Part shown: in pieces, positions 10,122 through 18,250 of the stretch | How positions within the stretch are numbered: the stretch's first letter is position 1 | How the letters are laid out: every line of letters begins with the position of its first letter | Origin: a virus | Reading direction: 5' to 3' (one strand) | IMG/VR virus record: IMGVR_UViG_3300043419_000955 | Location: 1-46,197 of that record | Length of the DNA: 46,197 nt | Program-made: the position numbers and the translations under genes | The notes under the pieces: model-generated | What the model saw: the letters and a program-made list of their open reading frames with translations, nothing else | What the model was told of the DNA's origin: nothing | Databases searched by the model: none

Positions 10122-10793
10122 TTAGCGATTTATATGACGGTTATCAGAGTCAGTATCTTGTGGTATTTGTAACAACAAACTTAAATCTTTAGAAACCAAT
10201 TGTTCAACTTCAGCTAAAAGAAACTCAGGAACTCTGATTTCCTCATCTTGTACAAATTTACATAGATCTGATGGGTCACAGTTATATTTACTTACATCTC
10301 CTTCAAACACACCTTCAATACGAATAGCATCCCAATCTAAATTAGGAAAATACAAGTATCCATCAAGATACCAATAATACTTTCTTGTATTGTATTTGAA
10401 TGTTTTTTGCTTTGACATTTGTTCAAAGCTGTTTGGATATGTAGGAGTCACATCTTGTGATAAATCTATTGATGTAACTGAACGTAATAATGGTCCCCAA
10501 TAACCTTCCATTAATGCTGGAAGTTTTGTTTTTGTACGCTTAAAATAACAACCAGTAACAATACCTCTACAACCAGCTTGTGCTCTATCAACATCAATTA
10601 ATTCCATAAAGTCAAGTGACTGGAATATTGAATTGAACTTCATCAACTTATTTAAACTATCTTGTCTACGCATAAGCATTCTTGCATGCTTCATGACCAT
10701 AGAATAGATAAAGCGATCAGTCATAAATGCATCATATTTTGATGATTTAAACTGATTACGTAATCTTGAAGTAACTTCACCTATTGTTATCAT
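10122..10793 (-). CDS. Conserved crAss connector / tail stabilisation protein
   Basis: 223 residues. An N-terminal helical region (MITIGEVTSRLRNQF, then MVMKHARMLMRRQDS) is followed by a beta region containing YYWYLDGYLYFPNLDW, and a final helix with PEFLLAEVEQLVSKDLSLLLQIPQD. An N-terminal helix, central beta part and closing helix resemble P22 gp4 / T7 gp11-like adaptors that extend the portal. The start overlaps the upstream stop by four bases. I recognise it as the type of conserved protein found in this place in crAss-like genomes but cannot name its ring position. Confidence 0.5.
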   Translation of the reverse strand: MITIGEVTSRLRNQFKSSKYDAFMTDRFIYSMVMKHARMLMRRQDSLNKLMKFNSIFQSLDFMELIDVDRAQAGCRGIVTGCYFKRTKTKLPALMEGYWGPLLRSVTSIDLSQDVTPTYPNSFEQMSKQKTFKYNTRKYYWYLDGYLYFPNLDWDAIRIEGVFEGDVSKYNCDPSDLCKFVQDEEIRVPEFLLAEVEQLVSKDLSLLLQIPQDTDSDNRHINR

Positions 10794-11371
10794 AAGTCAA
10801 ATTCGTTGTAATTTTCTATTGTATCTTTAGTTTGTTCTACTCGCTGTATTTGATAATCATAGCTTTTAAACAACTTACTAATTTTTCTTGTTGGATCAAC
10901 CACAACATATTGTTTCCAAAGCTGAGGGTAAGTTTTACCTACCATCCTTGTAAACGCACGTGCTGGATTAAATGCCCAGATCTCATTGTTTTTAAAACGA
11001 TATCTAGTTCCATAAGTAGTATAAAAGATCTTTGCTAGATAATTGTCACTTTCCCAATTTCTGTGCTGAATTACTTTTAAATAATCTGCACTTGCTTTGA
11101 AATCTACATTTTTAGATTTCTTTGGTTGGCAAGTTCCAATAAACACATGACCTAACAAGTTTGGTAATTCTACACCATCTCTAACTTCAATGACTGTTTT
11201 CCAGACATTTGTGTTAAACTTGTAAATCACTTCCTTAATTTGATCATCAGATAACACATTACAACCAGGAACATTCTCTCTTAACTTTTTAATGAATTCT
11301 TTTGTTAAAAGATTCTTGCTTGGCTTTCTGTATCTGGGACCATTTAAGTTTGGTTTTCTAGCTTCTCTCAT
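10790..11371 (-). CDS. Conserved crAss virion-operon protein, function unknown
   Basis: 193 residues, basic. Residues 20-70 contain two helices (EFIKKLRENVPGCNVLSDDQIKEVIYKF) and a segment VRDGVELPNLLGHVFIGTC; the middle is rich in Lys, Asn and Tyr, with RFKNNEIWAFNPARAFTRMV. This basic, aromatic composition is compatible with nucleic-acid or scaffold contacts. It ends by overlapping the next connector gene by four bases, so it belongs to the tail-assembly transcription unit. No catalytic motif is visible. Confidence 0.5.
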   Translation of the reverse strand: MREARKPNLNGPRYRKPSKNLLTKEFIKKLRENVPGCNVLSDDQIKEVIYKFNTNVWKTVIEVRDGVELPNLLGHVFIGTCQPKKSKNVDFKASADYLKVIQHRNWESDNYLAKIFYTTYGTRYRFKNNEIWAFNPARAFTRMVGKTYPQLWKQYVVVDPTRKISKLFKSYDYQIQRVEQTKDTIENYNEFDL

Positions 11372-11422
11372 TATACCACTACATATAAAAATTACAAAAA
11401 AAGGAGGACATTATGAAACAAC

Positions 11423-12736
11423 TTACACGCTATAAGTAAATTCTCCTATCAATCCATTATTAGCGTCATGAATGTGCAAAATTGCTGCACGTTTATTACC
11501 CACCCATTTGTTGTGATAATGGTAATAGTCAGAGCTAGTTAATGCAGGGATAATCCTACTTACAAATCCATTCTCCTCATTTTCAGTAATATACTCTTTT
11601 GTTTTGCGTCCATGGTAATGGCCAGTATAAAGCATCCTGTGTACAGAAGATCCCCATTCTTGTGGGAATTCTACTGCAAATACTAAAGGGTTGTTCTTTG
11701 CAGAAACATCACCATGTTCAAAGCAAATCATATTTTTACCATACATAAGTACTTTACGCTCAGCGTAATCTATGCTAAACTTCATACGTTCCCAATTTTG
11801 GAACATTTGTTTTAAAGCGTGAAGTAAATGGAAAGAACTCAAACGATCATGGTTACCTGGTACAAATACAACTTCAAGTTCTTCTGTATAGTTATATATG
11901 TGAGACAAAGCATTTGATATTGAATCAAACGCTTGTAAATAAGCATTAGTAGCTGTACTTGAATTCTCAACTGGAGTTCCTTTTGTAGTTGTACCGTTAA
12001 AAGTATCCATGTTTAAGGTGTCAGCACCAATAACTAAAACTACTTTTTGTAGTGTATAATTAACATGTGCTTTACCAATAAGGTACTTTATAGCGTTTTC
12101 TACGTGGATTTCTAAATCTTCATTACCAGTTTTACCAAAGTGAAGATCTTGCAATGAGATTACTGCACAAACTTCTTCTGATACCCCTGAGTTTAAATAG
12201 TAAAATTCTGGTGCAGCAGGTTGTGCTAATTCATAATTTTGTAATAAATCCAAAAATGTACTTTGGATCTGTTCTGCTTCTGGACGTTTAGTTACCAATG
12301 CAGATACCAACCACTTATCAGATTTCTCTTTATTCCAGTATTGACTTAACTTCCATTTAGAAGTATCAATCTTAAGAAGTTTAATAATCTCTTCTGCACT
12401 TTTAGGTTCAGTAGAAGAAATTGCTGAAATTTTACTTGTACCAGATTCAAGATCTTCATGTACTTCAAAGTACTTTGCAGATTCAGTTTCAGGTAATTTC
12501 TCTGTGAGAGCTTTTAATAATTCTTTTTCTGTTTTTACAGAATAAGATTTGCTAAGTTCTTGCTCAGCCAAAGTAATTATAACATTGTCTACTTTAGAAC
12601 CCACCTTGTGGATAACTTTTAACAATGCATCTTTAACTTTAAGGTACTGAGGGAGGGAGATTCCTAATCTGCTAGCTTCAGATTCTGCAGATTTTTTGCG
12701 TTTAAGACTGTTGTAAACAGCTGATATAATGGTCAT
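11423..12736 (-). CDS. Calcineurin-like metallophosphoesterase
   Basis: 437 residues. The C-terminal half holds all expected metal-binding motifs: D197-L-H199 in LQDLHFGK, D239 in VIGADT, G-N295-H296-D in VFVPGNHDRLSS, H341 in FEHGDVS and G-H373-Y-H375 in YTGHYHGR. This is the two-metal hydrolase fold of phosphatases, phosphodiesterases and Mre11-type nucleases. The N-terminal 150 residues are helical and charged, perhaps a dimer or DNA-binding part. It has its own Bacteroidetes-type promoter (12766-12797) behind a terminator, so it heads a new unit within the late block. The substrate cannot be told; DNA-end processing or nucleotide phosphate hydrolysis are options. Confidence 0.85.
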   Translation of the reverse strand: MTIISAVYNSLKRKKSAESEASRLGISLPQYLKVKDALLKVIHKVGSKVDNVIITLAEQELSKSYSVKTEKELLKALTEKLPETESAKYFEVHEDLESGTSKISAISSTEPKSAEEIIKLLKIDTSKWKLSQYWNKEKSDKWLVSALVTKRPEAEQIQSTFLDLLQNYELAQPAAPEFYYLNSGVSEEVCAVISLQDLHFGKTGNEDLEIHVENAIKYLIGKAHVNYTLQKVVLVIGADTLNMDTFNGTTTKGTPVENSSTATNAYLQAFDSISNALSHIYNYTEELEVVFVPGNHDRLSSFHLLHALKQMFQNWERMKFSIDYAERKVLMYGKNMICFEHGDVSAKNNPLVFAVEFPQEWGSSVHRMLYTGHYHGRKTKEYITENEENGFVSRIIPALTSSDYYHYHNKWVGNKRAAILHIHDANNGLIGEFTYSV

Positions 12737-12765
12737 AAGAATGGTTTTCTAAGACATGAGTCTAA

Positions 12766-12797
12766 CAAATATAATGGTTTTATATACAAATAGCAAA
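12766..12797 (-). promoter_or_regulatory. Bacteroidetes-type promoter for the phosphoesterase unit
   Basis: Read on the minus strand, TTTG (12797-12794) is followed after exactly 20 bases by TATATTTG (12773-12766). This matches the Bacteroidetes primary sigma consensus TTTG-N19-21-TAnnTTTG. The expected start of RNA is about 20-30 bases before the ATG at 12736. Confidence 0.7.
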
Positions 12798-12803
12798 TTC
12801 TGC

Positions 12804-12836
12804 AAAAAAAGTTGCCCCCAGTTTTACCTAGGGGCA
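12804..12836 (-). terminator. Intrinsic terminator after the 303-aa fibre gene
   Basis: TGCCCC (12813-12818) pairs with GGGGCA (12831-12836). On the minus strand the hairpin is followed within two bases by seven T residues (A-run at 12804-12810). It lies 45 bases beyond the stop of the fibre gene and just ahead of the next promoter. Confidence 0.8.
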
Positions 12837-12880
12837 TCATCTTTCAGGAAAAAACCAACAAACCTGACGAATGATTACTT

Positions 12881-13792
12881 TTATAAACTTGTGTATTTTA
12901 CAGGATGTAAGTACATGCTAACATTTGTTGCACCATTTACATTACCTCCACCATTTACAGTTGCACCATAAGGAACATATGCGTTAATAGCAAAATAGTA
13001 GTTACTTCCACTAACAGTTTTACTGCATGATAAAGTCCATTGTAAAGCATAGTTAGGATTAACAGGACCAGCTGTAGAATAAATACATGTATTGTTAAAT
13101 CCAGGTACAGTTAAAATTGGAAAATCATTTATTGCTGATGGAGTATTAGTATTTCTTTCAGCAACTGGTAATAAATACCCTGGTAATTCAGCAATTTTAA
13201 TACCTACACCACTTGAATAAGTAGCTGAAGACATAACCATTACAGTTGATTTGCTCAATGTACCTTTTAAATGGATCACTCCATCTGCATCTAACAAATA
13301 ATAAATTGGAGTAGCTGCACTAAATCCATTATACCAAAGGATATCATTGTTTGCAATTTGTGTCCAAACGCCTTTTTTAATTGTTAATGTGCGCGCAGAA
13401 CAATCATCATCATCAACTACAGTGAAATCATTTACATTGTATCTGATAATTGTATTGTTAATTGCATTAACCAACATTTGTACTGCATCAGAAACTGAAG
13501 TAGTTTCTGGTTCAACAACACATCCCCATGTAATGCCTGTAACAGCTCCTTCACCTGTACTACCACCTGCTTCTAATGCACACAGTTTATCTGTAATTGC
13601 AATTATCAAAGCATTTAATGTCATGTTTACTGTAGTAGTAATACATTCAATAGCAGGACCATCATATCTAACACATGTGGTGTTTATGACTTCTGGACAC
13701 GGTTCACCTTCACATACAGGAGGTGCTGGTATTTCTACTGCTGGTACTGTAGGATCTGGACATCCGCAGTTATTATTTAATTCTGGATACAT
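12881..13792 (-). CDS. Fibre-like virion protein, short paralogue
   Basis: 303 residues. The N-terminus has Cys-Gly-Cys and Pro-rich sequence, then a Cys-bracketed unit (TTCVRYDGPAIECI to TDKLCAL) that matches the first unit of the 516-residue protein next door, and a second shorter unit around GITWGCVVEPETTS. The remainder is Gly/Ser/Thr/Asn-rich beta sequence ending in NVSMYLHPVKYTSL, as in trimeric fibres. The shared N-terminus suggests both proteins dock at the same virion site and differ in their tips. Likely a head or tail fibre used in adsorption; no enzyme motif is seen. It is the last gene before a terminator. Confidence 0.55.
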   Translation of the reverse strand: MYPELNNNCGCPDPTVPAVEIPAPPVCEGEPCPEVINTTCVRYDGPAIECITTTVNMTLNALIIAITDKLCALEAGGSTGEGAVTGITWGCVVEPETTSVSDAVQMLVNAINNTIIRYNVNDFTVVDDDDCSARTLTIKKGVWTQIANNDILWYNGFSAATPIYYLLDADGVIHLKGTLSKSTVMVMSSATYSSGVGIKIAELPGYLLPVAERNTNTPSAINDFPILTVPGFNNTCIYSTAGPVNPNYALQWTLSCSKTVSGSNYYFAINAYVPYGATVNGGGNVNGATNVSMYLHPVKYTSL

Positions 13793-13812
13793 CTCAAAAA
13801 ATATTTATCAGT

Positions 13813-15363
13813 TTATGGAGTATAATAAGTTATGCCTGAGCAGAATGCACGAGAACCAATTGAAGAACTTGCTGAGTTAACTCCAAGATAAGTTCTTGTA
13901 AATGCTGTACAAGATCCTGAATGAGTTTGTGTACCAGCACTATAGTAAGTATAGTTTACGCTTGATACACCAACTGGAAGAACTACATCAACATATTCTG
14001 TAGTTGTTGAACCACCAGAATAAGCTAAGCTGAACATTACACGTACAGTTGCAGCACTTGAAGTATTGATAACTAAGTTATTACTTACATCACGCAATTC
14101 AACTATAATGTTACGTTGTGTTGCAGGATAGTTAGATCCGCTACAAGTAATTGAAGTTGAAGATGTTACAACATTATCAGTTACACGAACACAAGGAGCA
14201 ACAGAAGGATTCACTAAATGTAAAATGTTAAATGCTTCAGCTTGACCGCAAGAATAGATTGCTGTTATTTTTACATAAAATAACTCATCATAAGATGCTG
14301 CAAATCCACTTACATTTATTGATCCTGATGTAACAGCTGTTCCTGCAAAAGTTTGATTATACACACTAGGAGTTACAACAGAACCAGATGTGTATCTAAA
14401 TATTTCAAGTAATAATGATGTAGGTGTAGGAGCGCCAACAATTAATGCTGGTGGTGTCCATGTAAATGTATTGTTTACTCCATCTACAATTGTATTAATA
14501 TTACTTACAGGTACAGCAGAACAAGGAATTGTTCCTGTACAACAAGTAGTAACCTTTTCTCGCATATCGCAAACAACTAACCATAGGTTGGTTAGATTTT
14601 GCATTACAGTTGATGGAGAACTTGTCCATCCTGGTAATGCATTCATTAAACTACCTGGATCAGCTAACTGTGGAGCAGTATCAATACCTGCACATTCAAC
14701 ATCAATAAACGTATCTATGGCAGAAGTAGAACCAAGTAAACCCAGCAATTGACAAAATTTTTCTTCAAAATTTTCAAACGCTGTTTGTATTTCCATTGTA
14801 ACACCTGGTGTTCCACCACTTGCACACTGTGTAGTAATGAATATGTCTGCAGTTGGATATGTTGCTTCTTGTAATTCAGCTACAGCAATTTCCAATGTTG
14901 TAACACGTGTAGTTAAACTATTTATATCTGTAATTATATCACAGATATTAGTAGCCAAATACGTTAAGTAATCGTCTAAAGGTAATTGTGTTATTACTTG
15001 ATCATTCTCAGTATATTGTAAACATACTGGTAAATCATAAAAACTAGTACCAGGCACAATACCACCACTGTTGTTACAGCAATTTAATGCTTCACAAATT
15101 TTGTTAATTAATAACTGAATAAGTTGAGTTTGGTTTGTAACTCCTGTGCTAGGGTTTAAACATGTCAAATCAAGTGCAGTAATATCAAGTACTTGATCAG
15201 CCATTTCACACAACTTTGTTGCAAGTTTATATACAACCTCAGTTATATTATCACCAGAACATAAGTTAATACATGGGATATCTGGACCTTGCCATACCAC
15301 ACAGTTAGAACTGATTGGTATACAAGCTTGCGTATCTTTATTTGATGTATTTATTGGTTCCAT
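13813..15363 (-). CDS. Fibre-like virion protein with five Cys-bracketed repeats and FN3-like domain
   Basis: 516 residues. Residues 21-265 contain five units that each open with Cys and close with a helix ending in Cys: C21-C52, C68-C90, C114-C141, C180-C204 and C224-C265. The closing helices look alike (YKLATKLCEM, LLINKICEAL, YLATNICDII, FEEKFCQLL, LWLVVCDM). Residues about 290-385 resemble a fibronectin type III-like beta sandwich (NTFTWTPP to FYVKITAIYS). The last 130 residues are another beta domain with scattered Cys. Overall this suggests an adsorption fibre or head decoration. It starts overlapping the stop of the next upstream gene. Confidence 0.6.
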   Translation of the reverse strand: MEPINTSNKDTQACIPISSNCVVWQGPDIPCINLCSGDNITEVVYKLATKLCEMADQVLDITALDLTCLNPSTGVTNQTQLIQLLINKICEALNCCNNSGGIVPGTSFYDLPVCLQYTENDQVITQLPLDDYLTYLATNICDIITDINSLTTRVTTLEIAVAELQEATYPTADIFITTQCASGGTPGVTMEIQTAFENFEEKFCQLLGLLGSTSAIDTFIDVECAGIDTAPQLADPGSLMNALPGWTSSPSTVMQNLTNLWLVVCDMREKVTTCCTGTIPCSAVPVSNINTIVDGVNNTFTWTPPALIVGAPTPTSLLLEIFRYTSGSVVTPSVYNQTFAGTAVTSGSINVSGFAASYDELFYVKITAIYSCGQAEAFNILHLVNPSVAPCVRVTDNVVTSSTSITCSGSNYPATQRNIIVELRDVSNNLVINTSSAATVRVMFSLAYSGGSTTTEYVDVVLPVGVSSVNYTYYSAGTQTHSGSCTAFTRTYLGVNSASSSIGSRAFCSGITYYTP

Positions 15364-15596
15364 TATAATGTATTAATGCGTTCTTCAACTTTTACTCTTT
15401 CACAAGAAGATAAATTTGGATTACATCCACAGTCAATTAATTCTAATTGTCTTGTATAAATGTTTCTTAAATCATCTGCAAGATCCATATCAACATGTGC
15501 TTTACAAATTTTTAACCCAAAGCGTTTTTTACGCACTTCTTGAAAAACTGTATCAGCAAACAATCTGTTAATATGAACTATAGGTGTTTCCATCAT
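15363..15596 (-). CDS. Small conserved virion-operon protein
   Basis: 77 residues, MMETPIVHINRL at the start. The C-terminal part (LELIDCGCNPNLSSCERV) carries three Cys near a mainly helical, basic body. The stop overlaps the start of the 516-residue fibre gene and the start overlaps the upstream Cys-rich small gene (ATGATG). Close coupling with fibre genes suggests a fibre chaperone or a minor virion part; I do not recognise the family. Confidence 0.45.
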   Translation of the reverse strand: MMETPIVHINRLFADTVFQEVRKKRFGLKICKAHVDMDLADDLRNIYTRQLELIDCGCNPNLSSCERVKVEERINTL

Positions 15597-15748
15597 CCTT
15601 GTGATAAGTTTGTTTGATTTAATTTAGCTTGAGCAATTTGAGCTTCGTAAGATTGTATGCATGAACTACATACATTTTTACCATTTGAAGCTGTTCTGAT
15701 TTGACATCCGCATGTTAATGCTGCATTGCAATTTTGACAAGTACTCAT
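15593..15748 (-). CDS. 51-residue zinc-ribbon-like protein
   Basis: A short frame from the ATG at 15748 to a TGA at 15593, overlapping the next start. The protein begins MSTCQNCNAALTCGCQ and then has VCSSCIQSYEA, giving CxxC (4, 7), CxC (13, 15) and CxxC (27, 30) pairs that could bind one zinc. The tail is Gln/Ala/Asn-rich. Dense Cys pattern, correct frame overlap and lack of any other gene in this 170-base gap support it. Similar tiny ribbon proteins occur beside structural genes in other marine and gut phages, as I recall. The function is unknown. Confidence 0.6.
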   Translation of the reverse strand: MSTCQNCNAALTCGCQIRTASNGKNVCSSCIQSYEAQIAQAKLNQTNLSQG

Positions 15749-15768
15749 ATTTGTTGGTTTTAGAGTTA

Positions 15769-16326
15769 TTATTTACAGGTTATGCAACAACCTGATTGGA
15801 ATTTACTTAGTAAATTTTTAGCATAAAGATACATGTTAACACCATCTTTAGGTGAATGACAGTATTCAGTTTTTGCTTTTGCTCCATCAATGTACATTTT
15901 GATATAACGCAAGTCATGTAACTTTTCATGTTGTTCAACAGAAGGTTCGCATGGAGCTAATTGTACTTTACATACTTCTTTCCAGTATGTATTCAAAAGT
16001 TTTGTTACACGTAAGTGATAGTATTCTACATATACTTTATCATTAGGTGAAACACTATATCTGATAGTATACAAACCATCAGGTAAACTCATAATTTCTG
16101 GTGAGTTTACAGGGATAAGTCCTAAATCAATTGCATTTAAATTGATAGATTCACCTGGAACAAATGTAGTAACATAAACTGGTATGGTAAATCCAGGTAG
16201 CGTAATATCCAATCTTGGACAATCTACGTCTAATCCAGTAGCATAAACAGATGCGTCTACAATACGCAATATGTTATCACATGCTGTATCTGGTATGTCT
16301 AATGCTAAATGATGTTTAAGTGCCAT
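15769..16326 (-). CDS. Conserved virion structural protein
   Basis: 185 residues. The N-terminal half is beta-rich (VDCPRLDITLPGFTIPVYVTTF, cut here for length, then DGLYTIRYSVSPNDKVYVEYY), typical of a jelly-roll or Ig-like head or tail domain. The C-terminal half is helical and ends GCCITCK, three closely spaced Cys that could bind metal or a partner. It is the first gene after the terminator at 16383-16413, so it may begin the fibre transcription unit. The exact role is unknown. Confidence 0.5.
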   Translation of the reverse strand: MALKHHLALDIPDTACDNILRIVDASVYATGLDVDCPRLDITLPGFTIPVYVTTFVPGESINLNAIDLGLIPVNSPEIMSLPDGLYTIRYSVSPNDKVYVEYYHLRVTKLLNTYWKEVCKVQLAPCEPSVEQHEKLHDLRYIKMYIDGAKAKTEYCHSPKDGVNMYLYAKNLLSKFQSGCCITCK

Positions 16327-16375
16327 TTTGATGTAAATTATCCTCTACTAAAAAAATACAAAAAATTACAGACAA

Positions 16376-16413
16376 AAACAAAAAAAGGAGGAGAGTTTCC
16401 TCTTCCTCCTTTT
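16376..16413 (-). terminator. Strong intrinsic terminator after the 571-aa structural gene
   Basis: AAAAGGAGGA (16383-16392) pairs perfectly with TCCTCCTTTT (16404-16413). On the minus strand the stem is followed by a T-rich run read from forward A residues at 16376-16386. It starts about 20 bases after the structural gene's stop. Confidence 0.8.
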
Positions 16414-16431
16414 ATTTGTTAAAGTTTATGA

Positions 16432-18147
16432 TTAAACAGTTACTGTGATAGCAGTACCGCAATCGTAGTTACCAAAGTCATTCAACATCTTGATGAAACC
16501 TTGCTCAAACGCAGTGTTACGAGCAGGAGTAACAATCTTGATAAGATATTGATCACTATCCATTGTACCACTTGGGTTAGCTTTGCGAGGAACACTGTGT
16601 AAAATGTTATATACATAGTATTTAGCTGCACGACTAATCTCACCGTTAACAATGTTACCAGCTGCATCAACATAAGACAATGTAGTATCGTTCAATACTT
16701 CACGTAAACGTGGATCCAATTGGAATGGTTCTTGTTGGTAGCGTTTAGCAAGAATCAATTCACGAACTAATGGTTCACCAAAACCACGACCTTGCAAACT
16801 TTGTTGTTTTTCTGTAGGAACAAAACATGAAGTAACACAAACGTTACCTTCACTGTCTAACATAGAAGCATAAAGTTCTAAAGGTTGTAATTCAAAGTGG
16901 TCAGTTGGGTAAAAAGAAGCATTACCAAATTGTGTTTCAACATAAGCAGTTACTAATTCCATAAATGATTCAGGATTTGCAGTTGCAACAGCAGAACCAG
17001 TGATTGGTTGGTAACCAGAAGGGTTCAAAGTAGCATCATACAAATAAGTACCATTAACCAAAGAAGTGTTTACTTTGTGGTAAACAGCAGGAGTGATTGT
17101 AGTAGTTGTAAATGCACTAATTGTTGTAGCACTTGGAGTGTACAAGTTAGTAGCAGCAACTAAAGCAACAGCACCAGAACCAGTTGTATTTGTGTAAGAA
17201 GAACTTACAAAAGCAGTAACAGGAGATGTAGAAGAAATAGTTGTTGAAGAAACAGTCTGTGCAATGTTAACTGTGAATACAGAACCTGTTCCACCACCAC
17301 CAGAAACTAATGCAGTAATAACAGTTCCAGCAGCAACACCAGTACCTGTGATAGTTTGACCTACAGAGAATACAGTGTTAGTAGCAGTACCAACTGTGAA
17401 AGTGTTACCAGCAATTGTTGAACTTGTAGCTGAAGTAGCAGTAGTTGGAGTAAAGATAACTTTATCACCAGCATAGATACCATCGCGAGTCATAGTCAAT
17501 GCAGAAGCAGCAGTAGCAGAAGCAGTAGCAGCTGTACCAGATACTTTAACACGACTCCAAACGATTGGCATTACAAAGTCTTTCAAAGTGTTGTAAGTAG
17601 CAATACGTTCTGCCCATTGTAACATTACATAATTTGGATCAATTGCACTGTTTGAAGAATCGCAACAACCAGAGTTAGCATCCAATGTAAAGTAAGCATT
17701 GTGTGTCAAGAAACGAAGAGCAGGAGAACCCTTGATGTCAAGACGCAAACGATACGTTTTGTTACAAACAACTGGACATGAACTAGAGTAAGTGTAACTA
17801 ATGTTCATTACTTCGTTCACTGGACTAGTTGGTTGTGTAACGTAGAAAGCGCTAACATACTTAGGATTGATACCCTTAGATTTAACAGTTTCTTTGTAAC
17901 CTCCATGATAAGGTCCAATTTTGTCTACTGAGTGGTAGCTACCTTGTGCCAAGTACACCAATGGTGAACCTGTGTAAGAAGTACCTGAAGACAAAGCCAA
18001 GCTTGTGTTAGTGGTAGCGCTAACAAGTGCCAACTGACCATAAGTCAAAGCAGATGTAGCTGTACCTGCACCTACGATGAAGCCTGAAGCATCGGTGCCA
18101 TCTTTTGTTACCAGCATCTTCTGGTACGCGTGAGGAAAATAAGCCAT
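16432..18147 (-). CDS. Major virion structural protein with inserted Thr/Gly-rich beta domain
   Basis: 571 residues, beginning MAYFPHAYQKM, a start typical of a conserved crAss structural family. Residues 1-200 and 390-571 look like a globular virion protein, with CPVVCNKTYRLRLDIKG early and REVLNDTTLSYVDAAGN late. Residues about 205-320 are an Ala/Ser/Thr-rich insertion. Inside it, residues 247-305 (NTFTVGTATNTVFSVGQT through TVNIAQTVSSTTIS) match a beta element I know from many unrelated phage fibres and decoration proteins. The unit has its own possible promoter and a strong terminator, suggesting high-level expression. An auxiliary capsid or sheath-like role is possible but not decided by the sequence. 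Confidence 0.55.
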   Translation of the reverse strand: MAYFPHAYQKMLVTKDGTDASGFIVGAGTATSALTYGQLALVSATTNTSLALSSGTSYTGSPLVYLAQGSYHSVDKIGPYHGGYKETVKSKGINPKYVSAFYVTQPTSPVNEVMNISYTYSSSCPVVCNKTYRLRLDIKGSPALRFLTHNAYFTLDANSGCCDSSNSAIDPNYVMLQWAERIATYNTLKDFVMPIVWSRVKVSGTAATASATAASALTMTRDGIYAGDKVIFTPTTATSATSSTIAGNTFTVGTATNTVFSVGQTITGTGVAAGTVITALVSGGGGTGSVFTVNIAQTVSSTTISSTSPVTAFVSSSYTNTTGSGAVALVAATNLYTPSATTISAFTTTTITPAVYHKVNTSLVNGTYLYDATLNPSGYQPITGSAVATANPESFMELVTAYVETQFGNASFYPTDHFELQPLELYASMLDSEGNVCVTSCFVPTEKQQSLQGRGFGEPLVRELILAKRYQQEPFQLDPRLREVLNDTTLSYVDAAGNIVNGEISRAAKYYVYNILHSVPRKANPSGTMDSDQYLIKIVTPARNTAFEQGFIKMLNDFGNYDCGTAITVTV

Positions 18148-18203
18148 TTTAATTTAGATTTTGGGTTTATAAAAAAATATTTTGTGAGTAACAGAACTCA
18201 TAT

Positions 18204-18234
18204 ATAATATACAATTCTGTTTTTAAACTTCAAA
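18204..18234 (-). promoter_or_regulatory. Possible promoter for the 571-aa structural gene
   Basis: On the minus strand TTTG (18234-18231) is followed after 19 bases by TATATTAT (18211-18204), which fits six of the eight consensus positions of TAnnTTTG when the two free positions are counted as fits. It lies in the 103-base gap after the ferritin gene. The last two bases deviate, so this is weak. Confidence 0.35.
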
Positions 18235-18250
18235 GATTTACTAAAAATTA

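Noticed and set aside
11401-11440. AAAGGAGGA followed by an ATG on the plus strand
   Set aside because: The Shine-Dalgarno-like sequence leads to only eight codons and faces opposite to all neighbours.
13347-13880. Plus-strand frame of 177 codons
   Set aside because: Fully antisense to the fibre genes, which have matching domain structure; the frame is a shadow of Thr/Ser-rich codons.
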